Assembly (NCBI GenBank): GCA_029747015.1
Contig: JAKOGI010000005.1
Location: 310,001 to 374,000, forward strand
Length of the DNA: 64,000 bases
Source of the DNA: Carnegiea gigantea
Lineage: Eukaryota; Streptophyta; Magnoliopsida; Caryophyllales; Cactaceae
Direction: 5' to 3'
Both the position numbers and the translations under genes were made by a program. Below are positions 37,694 to 47,976 of this stretch, in pieces. Each line of letters starts with the position of its first letter. Positions within the stretch are counted from its first letter, which is position 1. A model generated the notes under the pieces. That model was not told the DNA's origin and made no database searches. It saw nothing but the letters and a program-made list of their open reading frames with translations.

Positions 37694-38660
37694 CTGGCAT
37701 CTATTCAAAATCAAAAGGACAATATCGTGAAAAAGAAGAAGACAAAGGACAATCAGAGGGATATCGATTAAAAAAAAAACCACAAAGGTAAAAGCTTTCT
37801 CCGTTTGAAAGGCATTAATTGAGAAAATCTGACCTGATATGACAATACAAATTGAAATCGATATAAAATTAATAAAAGGAACACAAACTCAGCATGAACC
37901 AAATTGATATAACTCAAAACCAACACAATTTAGCCATTATTTTTCAATTTTAAGTAATTATTTTTAAGATGAAGATATAATTAACACATATATTAAACGA
38001 GTTGAACCGAAATGACATCTTTATCTGCTCTCAAAGTGGTGGAAGTGTTTTGGAAAGTCCATAATCCATTCAACTTGAACCGGCCAATGAGTTGACATGA
38101 TTCTCTCTCCTCTCTTATCTGCTCGTTTGAATCCATATTTCCATTCACACTCTGAAAGTGAGAAAGTTTTTCCCTTTTATCATCTGGTGTATGATGTGAT
38201 ACGGTTTAACAGAAAAAAAAAAAAGAAAAAAAGCAGCCGAAAATTTTGGGGAAATTTCAAGACTTTGTGTGCGTGCAGTCCGTGTGGACCGCCCCTTGCA
38301 TATTTTTACTCCTGCCCTTGCCATTCACTTTTAAATACCCAATACCTTTAAATATGATGAATAGTGATTAGGATAATTACATTTTTCCATCTACCTTTAT
38401 ATGTGATGAATAGTGATTAGGATAGATGCATTTTTCCCTAAACAACAAGGCAGAAAATTTGTTTTTCAAAAAAAATTTGCACATAATGAACAATTTTGAT
38501 AATGTTATTAGGAAATTCCACGATAGAAGGGTTGAGAACGATTAAGATAAATGACTTTTGAATGCTTTAAAGGTAAATTTTAGTCTGCATCTTCTTAGTA
38601 CAAATATAGGTCTCACGTCGATAGATAACGACACATGTTCTTTCAATTTATCATAAATAA
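37694..38660. other. AT-rich intergenic DNA
   Basis: Holds a short direct duplication (ATGATGAATAGTGATTAGGAT at about 38354 and 38404). No gene supported. Confidence 0.5.
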
Positions 38661-38968
38661 GGGCCTGTTCTTTTCATTGGAAAATATAGATTGGTAAATG
38701 GGTGAAGTTGGTTTAGATTGATAGAAGTGAGTTGAAGTGGGTATTAGTGCGTTGAAATGGGTTGAAGTTGATTAAAGTAAGTTGAAGTTGGTTGAAGTGT
38801 GTTAAATTTTTTTTTCGTATGATGGGTAGAAGTTGGTTAAAATAGTGGGAAGTGGGTTGAAGAATTGGTTAAAGTGAGTTTTTTTTTTAAAAGTTTTTTA
38901 TTGAAATTGAAATGAGTTGAAGTTGGTTGAGGTTGGTAAATTGGGATTTACCAACGAAAAGAACATGG
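38661..38968. mobile_element. MITE family A, copy 3
   Basis: Starts GGGCCTGTTCTTTTCATTGG and ends CCAACGAAAAGAACATGG. The body is GTTGAAGTGGGTTGAAGT-type repeats. Its outer ten bases are almost those of MITE family B. Confidence 0.75.
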
Positions 38969-39191
38969 TCTAACTTATTACTGATAAGTGTTGATGAGTA
39001 CTTATTAGCGTTGATCAGTACTGATAAGCGCTAATCATGACTAAACTTTTAAGTAAGAAATATAATTAAATGTAGATGAGTGTTGGTTAGTGCTGATCAA
39101 TGTTGATAAGTATTGATGAGTGCTAATGAGTGCTGGTCAATACTAAATGCCAATGATAAATACTTATGGTAAGTTGAAAAGAAAAGATCCT
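38967..39191. mobile_element. MITE family B, copy 2, abutting family A copy 3
   Basis: Repeats of TGATCAGTACTGATAAG and TGATGAGTGCTAATGAG, ending AAGTTGAAAAGAAAAGATCC, as in copy 1. The left terminus is merged with the end of the neighbouring family A copy. Confidence 0.65.
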
Positions 39192-39539
39192 AAATATAAA
39201 ACAAGTTGCAATCAAATTCAAGCGTTTGAGAAATTTTTAAGGAGCTGTAATAACTGTAAAAAAAATTGCAAAGAATCGTAAGATTTAGCTGTAAACTTTA
39301 TACACAACCATGCTTAAAACAATTTAATTAAGCTTGCACAATGACTGTTTTGATTCATTTGCACTCTTATCGTCTACATTAACTCCTCCAAAGATGGGGC
39401 CAACTGTTGGATGATCTAACAATGAATTATTGTAAACCACTGAAAGAAATCTAAAGGAGTAAATAAATATACGAAAGGTGGTAGGGAGAATAAGTGCGTT
39501 GCAGTTGCAGGGGAGGGAGGCAACAAGCGAAGAAATCAG

Positions 39540-39695
39540 CAATATGAAATTGACTTCGACAACAAACACCACCACCACCACCTTCCAGTGTGGGATCCGC
39601 TTTCGTGGAATCTGGGAAAATTCAGATATAGGCAACCTTACCTCTACCAGCATCCATGTCCATAGAGAGGCTGATTCTAAAAGACCCACAAAGTA
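39540..39695 (+). repeat. SINE-like tail fragment, copy 2
   Basis: Contains AACAAACACCACCACCACC, then TGTGGGATCCGC, then ACCTCTACCAGCATCCATGT and AGAGAGGCTGATTCTAAAAG. This is the same block order as at 620-765 (minus strand) and 40970-41115. Confidence 0.5.
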
Positions 39696-40059
39696 AGATT
39701 TTGTGAAAATATTTCACAGAAGACGGATTTTGTGAAAATATTTTGTGGAGTGAAAACATTTTATGAAATTGACTTCATTGATCCAAATTAAAATCAATGC
39801 CATATAATATAATGTATAATGCGTTCTCATTAAGCATTTGTTTAATTTGGCATTACTTTCCTTGCCAGTGGTACTGCATATGAAAGCGACGTACGTGGGC
39901 TTCAATTTGTTCTTGCTGATTACCAAAACATAACGCAAAAGAAAATGAAGAAAAAAACGTTAACTTGCATGAGAAGTGGCCGCCGGTGATGTTGAAAAAT
40001 AATGCCTGCTTGATGACCATCAATTCATCAGATTTAGAGGCGTGGTATGGGCACTTCTT

Positions 40060-40820
40060 ACTATATATGTATCGTCTCAGGTTAATAGGATCCATATGCA
40101 AAATATATATTATGAATGAATTTTAAATCAAGCAGTATGCGACGTACTTCTTATTTAGAGGATTCAATGATTCATGTTGGAGTTCATGAGAGGAGGTGCA
40201 ACATTCCTTCTCATTACGCCTTTGAGCCTAATATTCCCTCTTTTGGCTCGATCTGATATTCCTTGTATTTTGGCTTGTCCTAGATACGGCCTAATTAAAG
40301 GGAGTAAACATTCTTACCTTATTCTTGTGTGGCTCTGATACGAAAATGCTTATATAAGACAGTTTCATGAAATGTGTTTTGTGAAGTTGGGAATCTATAC
40401 ATATGCTTTTAGTAATGGTAGAACTTCTAATGTTCCTCTCAAAAAAGCCACTCGAAAATTGGGATACCAAAAAAAAGGAAAAGTGATAGAAAAAAAAAAA
40501 AAAAAACCCTTTTATATGTATCGCTTTAGATTAATAATAGGACCCATACATGTAATATCATGAATGAATTTTAATTCAAGCAGTATGAGACGTACTTCTC
40601 ATTCAAAACATTCATGTTGGAGTTTGAGAGGAGGTACAGCCTTCCGCCTTCCCACTAATTAAGCCTAAGGTGAGTAAACATTCTTAATTATAGCTTCATG
40701 AAATGCGGTTTGTGTGGCTGTAAATCTAAACATGTGCTTTTAACAATGATGGAACTTCTAATGTTATGTTTGCTTTGAAAAAGCCACTCAAAAGTTGGGA
40801 TACTGAAAAAAAAAAAAAAA
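40060..40820. repeat. Tandem duplication of a roughly 300-400-bp segment
   Basis: 40063-40480 and 40513-40820 share, in order, ATATGTATCG, GAATGAATTTTAA, CAAGCAGTATG, GACGTACTTCT, GTTGGAGTT, GAGTAAACATTCTTA, GGAACTTCTAATGTT (or GTAGAACTTC) and AAAGCCACTC, each copy ending in a poly(A) run. The second copy is shorter through internal deletions. No open frame is conserved between the copies, so this is non-coding. Confidence 0.75.
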
Positions 40821-40969
40821 ACTATTTGGTAATGCATAAGTTATTAAAGCCTGAAACGTAGATGTTAATATGCTACGTAATATATACACTGTTATCTCTA
40901 TTAGCGAATTCATAAGATAACCCAGCTACAAGATAGCACAATTAAATCAAACTTTCTTATTAATTGTTC

Positions 40970-41115
40970 AATGTTGCAACAACAACATTATTTTCCAATA
41001 TGGGTCTTGCTTTTGTAAGATTTGGAGAAATTTAGATGTAGACAACGTAACCTTACCTCTACAGACATCTCTACCCGTAAAAAGACTGATTCCATTCCAA
41101 GAGACTTAGGAAAAA
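40970..41115 (+). repeat. SINE-like tail fragment, copy 3
   Basis: GCAACAACAACATTATTTTCC followed by a CAATATGGGTCTTGC, GATGTAGACAACGTAACC and CTACCCGTAAAAAGACTGAT series, collinear with the copies at 620 and 39540. Confidence 0.5.
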
Positions 41116-41896
41116 AGATTTTGTGAAAATATTTTGAACAAAAAACCAAAGATACGTAGTTGGAAATGAACTGAGAAACACTAACAAAACATGTAACAGT
41201 AAATATGCGAAATATAAGTATAATATTGCAGAGAACAGTACCATATCTTAACGAATTTAATGACCAATTTAGAAAATCTCTTCGCTCTGTAGGCTATATA
41301 TCTGATGTGCAAAATTTCTCCTGTATAGACTACATGCATACTTGGTGAGTATTGATTAAATCTCTAAAACCTTTGCAAGTATTTAATTCACTTGAATTAG
41401 TACGTAAAGGCGTAGTAAGGTAGAGACATTTCTAAGTATTTGTTTTGTAGGGGAGGTGTATGAAACACAGATGAGATGTTGATAAACCTAAGGCTGATAA
41501 TTGACGTGGTCCTTTAATCATGGATGGCAATCTAATCTAATCTATCAAGATATTTATTTATTGAATATTGACTCATGGATGTGGACATAAAGAATGCCAC
41601 ACTAGTTAACTGAAACTTTTGCTACCATTGACAATTGATAGAAAAAAAAAAAAAATCAACTAGAGGGGACTTTATATAAAATTCCAAAATTATAGTGGTT
41701 GAAGAAAGAATAGATGATCCATCATATTTCGAGTTGAGAAACTCCGACATAACATGAATTTGATTTGAACTAATTGAAAGCAACATAACCTAACATGACA
41801 TGGGTTGTCCGAACTTGGAGTTGATATATGTTTTATTGTTCAGATATATTATTCCAACTTATCGTAAGTATTTATTATTAGTATTCAACAATAATT

Positions 41897-42586
41897 AGAG
41901 CTGAGCAAAAAAATCGGGTACCCGGTTTCTGACTCGGATCCGATTCGGACACGCCGGGTCCAGACCCGGACCCGATTGAACTGAGTTCGGTACTGGTTAT
42001 GAAATCCCGGAATCGATTCCAACCAGATTCGGAGCTGGGTCTTGAAAACTGGGAACCGGAACGGACCCGTTACCCGATTATCCGAACCAATTAGTTTTTT
42101 TTTTTAAAAAAATGTCTAAGTGGTGTTTTCAAACTTATAATACATTGAATTACTAAACCTTTTTGTCAATATATAACACTATGAGAAGATGGTATTTTTT
42201 TTAATGCTTGGGTGATATGAAATGCTATTTATTAGCTAACCAATTGAACTTTAATGTATGATAAATATCTAACTGCCACTCTATTAAATTTGATTTTAAA
42301 CGATCAATTAGCTAGCTTATTGGGTGTATTGGTTCTTTCACAAAGTCACAACCACAAGTCAAAATTTTAAATAAAATAAGATAAACAAAATAGGAAAAAA
42401 TTAGGAACCAGGTACTCGGTTCCAGATCCGATCCGAACTGGTTTTGGGGACCGGTTTCAAAAATTCTGGATCTGGATCCAACCAAGACCGGGACCAGGAC
42501 CAGGACTAGTTTTTGGACTCGGTTCAACTGTGACTGGGACCGGTTCCATGAAAATGGACCGGGTATCCGATTCTGTTCCGCCATAG
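41897..42586. mobile_element. hAT-like non-autonomous element with GC-rich subterminal repeats
   Basis: The flanks CAATAATT (41889-41896) and CAATAATA (42587-42594) are an 8-bp duplication with one mismatch. The termini are imperfectly inverted: both lead into AATCGGGTACCCGG (left) and, reversed, AATCGGATACCCGG (right). Each side carries many GGACCGGTTCC / CCCGGACCCG-type palindromic motifs around an AT-rich middle without coding capacity. Confidence 0.65.
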
Positions 42587-42658
42587 CAATAATATTGATC
42601 AGCACTAATTAGTAGTGATATGTACTTATCAATATTGATCAACACTCATCAATATCAA

Positions 42659-43270
42659 TGTTAAGAAATTAGAACAAGCTAATAGCGGAAGCAATAGGAT
42701 GAAACAGATATTCAGGAATTAAAGGAACGATAACAGAAACAAAACAATGACACACAAGATTTACGTGGAAACCCAATGCGGGAAAAAACCGCGGACGGCG
42801 ATGAGCATAATCAATCCACTATATGAATAGGGAGAATATAAAATGATCACAATCACAACAAGTGATTTGATCCAACAGCAGAATTACAACCTCTCTTGTA
42901 ATCTCTCTCACAATTCTCTACCTCCCAATGTGTTTAGGGATTCAGGAGTTTAGGAGTGATTTTAGATCCTAGGTATGACCCCCTTTTATAGGGTCTAGAA
43001 AACTAGGGTTTCACCCTTAGAGATGAAACCTAGCCGCCAGGAGAAACTGCACGTCGTGACAAACCCTAACCGCCACCATCGCGCCCAGCAGAGCAACACG
43101 TGGCACGGTCACACCGTGCCCAGGTGGCATGACCGTGCCACATGGCACGGCTCCCCCGTGCCAATATTCTGCCTTCTCTCGGCTTTGCGCTCCTTCGTCC
43201 TGACACGTCCATGTTTATCTAGCATGGTCCCACTGTCCCGTTTCTTAGATTTTGGGTCACGAACTCAACA
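42659..43270 (-). repeat. 3' LTR of the copia-type element
   Basis: 612 bp, TG...CA bounded. Contains CGTGCCA / TGGCACGG inverted motifs at about 43098-43165. These are longer here than in the partner LTR, which lacks one copy. Confidence 0.9.
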
Positions 43271-43496
43271 ATCTCCACCTTGGACCGAAATCTCCAATTA
43301 CCAACTCTCTGACGCTGTCATCGTACCCCGAAGGGTGACGCCCCCCCAAGAGGCAATGCCCCGAAGGGCGCTCAAATACTGGGAATGCCAACTAAGTCCA
43401 AGCCAAGTAATGCTTGAACTTAGCTCTGGGAGATGACTTATATGAACCTTTCTTTATATAACATGTCGTAGTAGATACCTGCAAGACATAGAGGCC

Positions 43497-44720
43497 TCAT
43501 TGCCTCAGACCCTTCAATAGAATCCGACTGCCCTTCGAGACCTTCAGAACTCCACCTTCAGCTGAATATTTGCAACCCTTGGATTCAAGGGTGCCCAAAG
43601 AGATGATGTTACGCTTCAAGTCAGGAACATGATGAACATTCGATAAAATCCTGACAACACCATCATGGGTCTTGATTTTAACAGTACCGATTTCAGTTAC
43701 ATTACATTGGGCATTACTGCCCATGTGAACAACAGTTGAGTCAACTGGATCATATGTTGAAAACCAATCCTTGTGAGGACACATATGATAGGTACACCCA
43801 GAATTAAGAATCCAATCAGAATCGCTCCTCCTTTCAGTAGAGGTAGCAAATAGAACGTCACCATCAGAATCAGATTCAGCAAACGAAGTTTTAGCAGGCT
43901 CACGAGAATTATCTTCTTCTTTCTCCCTCTTCTTTTGCAGCTGCCAACAGTTAGTAACAATGTGACCCAATTTACCACAGTAATTACAGGTCTTACCAGT
44001 ATGAGGATTTTTAGGCTTAGAACGGTTCTTACTCCTATTACCGTTCCCCTTTTCAATTGTTTTACCCCTTACTACTAATCCCTCAGTAGAATCAGCATGA
44101 ATGTCAAGATCAAACTTTTCCTTAGACAACAGGTTTGACCTAACATCCTCAAACGATATAGTATTAGAATTATTATATAACATAATCTCCTTAAAGTGTT
44201 TATAAGAAGGGGGTAACGACACAACAAGTAAAATAGCTTTATCCTCATCCTTAACCTTTACATCCAGACTTTCCAAGTTAACCAGAATAGAATTAAATTC
44301 ATTCAAATGTTTTTGAACAGGGGTACCTTCAGCCATACGAAAGGTGTACAACCTTTCCTTCAAACGGATCTTGTTGGCTAGACTCTTCGTCATGTAGAGT
44401 TCCTCCAGCCGAGTCCACAGATCTACAGCAGTTGCCTTATCGAGCACCTCTCGCAGGACATGTGGTGCCAGGTACAACTGAATGGCTGAAACCGCCTTCA
44501 ACTCCAGTTCTTCTCATTCCTCGCCCGTCAGCGATCCACGCCTCTTCTTTTGGTCTGTTGCCCATTGTTCGTTAGTCACCTTCTCAGGTTTCACGTGAGG
44601 TCCTTGCAGAATCTTTCACAACCCATACTGGATGAGAACTGCTCTCATCTGCACCTTCTAGAGATTAAAACTAATCTCCCCATCAAATTTCTAAATATCA
44701 ACCTTTATAATTAAAGACAT
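43497..44720 (-). pseudogene. Copia gag with start of protease, four in-frame stops
   Basis: The frame starts at an ATG (44718-44720) close behind the primer site and runs to 43497. It is broken by stops at 44691-44693, 44658-44660, 44616-44618 and 44514-44516; after the last it is open for 335 codons. Visible parts in order: the UBN2-type gag core (SAIQLYLAP, DLWTRLEELY, LKERLYTFRM), a CCHC zinc knuckle (CNYCGKLGHIVTNC), then the protease start WILNSGCTYHMCP. In that motif the usual catalytic Asp of DSG is Asn (codon 43803-43805). The reading ends before integrase. The element therefore could not make an active protease. Description only; nothing is restored. Confidence 0.85.
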
Positions 44721-44745
44721 CCTAAACCAACGCTCTGATACCACT

Positions 44746-45333
44746 TGTTAGGAAATTAGAGCAAGCTAATAACGGAAGCAATAGGATGAAACAGATACTC
44801 AAGAATTAAAGGAACGATAACAGGAATAAAACAACGACAGACAAGATTTACGTGGAAATCCAATGTGAGAAAAAACCACGGATGGCGACGAGCACAATCA
44901 ATCCACTATATGAGTAGGGAGAATACAAAATGATCACAATCACAACAAATGATTTGATCCAACAGCAGAATTACAACCTCTCTTGTAATCTCTCTCACAA
45001 TTTTCTACCTCTCAATGTGTTTAGGGATTCAGGAGTTTATGAGAGATTTTAGATCCTAGGTATGATCCCCTTTTATAGAGTCTAGAAAACCAGGGTTTCA
45101 CCCTTAGAGAGGAAACCTAGCCGCCAGGAGAAACTGCACGTCGTGACAAACCCTAATAGCGACCATCGCGCACCGCAGAGCAACACATGGCACGACCGTG
45201 CCACATGGCACGGCTCCCCCGTGCCAATATTCTGCCTTCTCTCGACTTTGCGCTCCTTCGTTCTGACACGTCCGTGTTTATGTAATACGGTCCCACGGTC
45301 CCGTTTCTTAGATTTTGGACTACGAACCCAACA
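44746..45333 (-). repeat. 5' LTR of the copia-type element
   Basis: 588 bp, collinear with 42659-43270 with small indels and substitutions. Followed on the minus strand by the tRNA-Met primer site. Confidence 0.9.
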
Positions 45334-45338
45334 ATCAA

Positions 45339-47900
45339 TTAACATTATTGATGAATTATTAAGAAGTCACTTGTGATAGATTGAAAAGAATTTTAGTATA
45401 AAAGGATGTTACTTGATGCTTTCAGGCTACTTAAGTTGCTTCAAGGCGCTAGAAAAATGACACAATTAATTGTTAAGTAATCAACTCGAACGCAACCCAA
45501 TTGACAGTTCTAGTTACACTATCAATGTGATTAGTGCATACATATGGGGTTTTTACATCACAAAACTCAGCCATCACCCTTACCTGATTAAGATTAAAAC
45601 AAGGATAGGTGGTTTTTCAAGGATTTTTTCAAGGTGCATATATAAGAGTGGAAATAATTAAAACACATTGGAAGAGGAACTCACGATCGTTAAGATTAAG
45701 AAGAGTAATTTTTTGTTGAATTTACGAAAAAAATGAATATAACTTGAATATTGGTCCGATGTTCATTGAGGAAGATCATCTCACCAAAATTCATGTTGAA
45801 GCTATTGAAGAATATTAGGTCATATTCTTTTCGAGTTATGAGAAATATTTACTGGTACTTATTGTTGAAACATGCTGAAACATAAAAAAATATAATAGAT
45901 ATTTTCAATAAGTACTTAATAGTGTTAAATTTTGCTAAATATTTATGATAAGTAAAAAGGACAGCCTGGTACACAAACATCCTACGTTCACGCAAGGTCA
46001 GTCGAGGGGCCCCACCCTAATGGGTGTATTGTAGACAGTCTATCCTGATTTTATCAGTGGCTAACTTCAAAGTTCAAAGTCATACTCTTTTAATTACATG
46101 TAGATGATCTTACCATTACTCTACAACTCCTCTTCAAATACTCATGATATGTTCTTCAATTAAATAAATTTTAGATTCTTTTTCTTTTTGACAGATAAAA
46201 AATATGAGGAAAATTGATGTCTGTGTAAAGCATGGAAAGCTGGTAGGACCGCTTATGTAACAATCAATAATAATGGCTGTTGATTGTGAAGGGTCACTAT
46301 CAAAGGCCATTTTTCCTTCCTCTTCCTTTAAATTTCCTTTTCTTATACTAATACTAAAATGATAATGTACAATTTTATTTTTTGTATTTTGTTTTTATTG
46401 CTGATATTTAGTTGCCACGTGGGCGCCGCATTTTGTATCCAATCAAATGAACGTGCCACGCCCCCATTAAAATCTCCAACCGGGGGGTCCTTGCAAATTG
46501 CTCAACCTCCACCCTCTTTCCTAACAAGTAACAACTCATGACATCATCCATTTTTATTTTTATTTTTATTTTTATTTTTTTAACATAATAAGTAAGCCGA
46601 TTCACTGGACTCGTATTATAGGGCAACTCAATGGATATAATAGCTTAAGGACGGGAGAAATGTCAAAGGTCAGGTAAAAACCTTAGACTTATCAGGCCAT
46701 CCACACACAACATCTTACATAACTAAGCGGTGAGCCTCCAGGTTTAAACTCGAGGTGGGGGGATGCTAGGTAGTGTATTGGCTATATTAACCCCTTCGGC
46801 TCACGATATTGTTAGATTAGACTAGTTTATTTGGGTTCAAATCAAATTAATTTCAATATGATTTTTAGCTTAATTCAAATTTAAATCGACTGATTTTTAA
46901 TTTGAATTTGCTTTAAATTGATTTGTTTTACCCCTATAATCTTTTGCAAAGAAAAATAATTTCCTTTGACCTATAACTTTTGCTGCACCATCTTCAAGTT
47001 TCAAGCCCGAATTGAATTCATATTTGTTTTGAGATGTGAATCCAGAAAGCTCGAGCTAATTGGATCATTCTATAATTTTAATTTTATTTGAAAATAAACT
47101 CTTATATCAATTTTTTAGGTCTACATCAATAAATTTTATTTTAAAAATGTAATTTTTAGTAATATAGAAAGAACTTTTACTAATTATAAATGAAACAATA
47201 TCTTTATTTTTTTTGGTGTCTGACACCAAAGATGTTTCTTTTTCTTCTTTGTTCTTTTATATAAGCCAAACACTTATCTTTATTTCTTATTATAATTTTT
47301 ATTTCTTATAATAATTTTTCCAAGTGAATGATAGGGATAGTAACATGATAATTAGGAGGGTGGACATTTTATTTTGAGATTTGTTCCCAAAAAAAAAAAA
47401 ACTATATGACAGATTGAATGATAAATATGAAGAGAGTAAGTCATCCACAATTTTACTAATTATTTCACGGCATTAATATATTATTTAAATTTGAATATAT
47501 CATCCCATAGGCAACCAAAACTCTAGAAAAATACTTGTACTACCATCTAGTTATCTCTTACATGAAAGTCAAATGTCTCAATAAATTACAATTGTCTAAT
47601 GTTGTTGTTCATATGAAAAATTGATAATTTTAAAAATTCTAACAAAAATGTACAACACCTATAATCCTTTTAGTAAAATAAGATCGTCTATCTTAAATTT
47701 TTTGTTAAAATTTTTGATCTTTCATTTTATTAACATCTTTGATCGTCCATTTCACAAGAATCGAACTATTGATGGCCAATAAGGGATAGAGTTACTGTCG
47801 CCTAAGATATTTTTTAAGATTCTATCTCTTGAACAAGGGTTTAATTAAGGATTTGATGTGAGTATTCACTCTCCATTTTATAAGGAAAACTTCATAGGAA
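45339..47900. other. AT-rich intergenic region
   Basis: Contains MITE family B copy 3 (listed) and, at 46541-46576, a (TTTTTA)n run. 46720-46800 has a GGTTTAAACTCG stretch like an RNA polymerase III B box, too weak to call. No gene seen. Confidence 0.5.
45818..45968. mobile_element. MITE family B, copy 3 (short, diverged)
   Basis: Starts GGTCATATTCTTTTCGAGTTA and ends TAAGTAAAAAGGACAGCC. Shorter inside than the other copies, with AATAAGTACTTAATAGTG units. Confidence 0.5.
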
Positions 47901-47907
47901 TCCCACT

Positions 47908-47914
47908 TATATAA
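47908..47914 (+). promoter_or_regulatory. TATA-box candidate
   Basis: TATATAA lies 63 bp before the ATG at 47977, a fitting distance for a short plant leader. Confidence 0.5.
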
Positions 47915-47976
47915 TGTGAAAGTAGGTGCGTCCTCCAAATCAAAACCAAAAAGAAAAACCAAGCAAGTTGCTAAAA

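Larger units (their letters stand above)
42654..45338 (-). mobile_element. Ty1/copia-type LTR retrotransposon, non-autonomous, complete with TSD
   Basis: LTRs at 42659-43270 and 44746-45333 are direct repeats, each TGTT...AACA. The 5-bp target duplication ATCAA is perfect (42654-42658 and 45334-45338). The element reads on the minus strand: next to the right LTR lies TGGTATCAGAGC (44732-44743), complementary to initiator tRNA-Met, and beside the left LTR a purine tract (AAGGTGGAGAT). The interior of 1475 bp contains only a decayed gag; integrase, reverse transcriptase and RNase H are absent. The LTRs differ in several indels, so the insertion is not very recent. Confidence 0.93.

Noticed and set aside
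43023..43436. 137-codon plus-strand frame
   Set aside because: Begins within the LTR of the copia-type element and is antisense to that element; it is explained by LTR sequence.
46680..46810. tRNA or tRNA-derived SINE suggested by GGTTTAAACTCG
   Set aside because: No A box or cloverleaf could be laid out around it.
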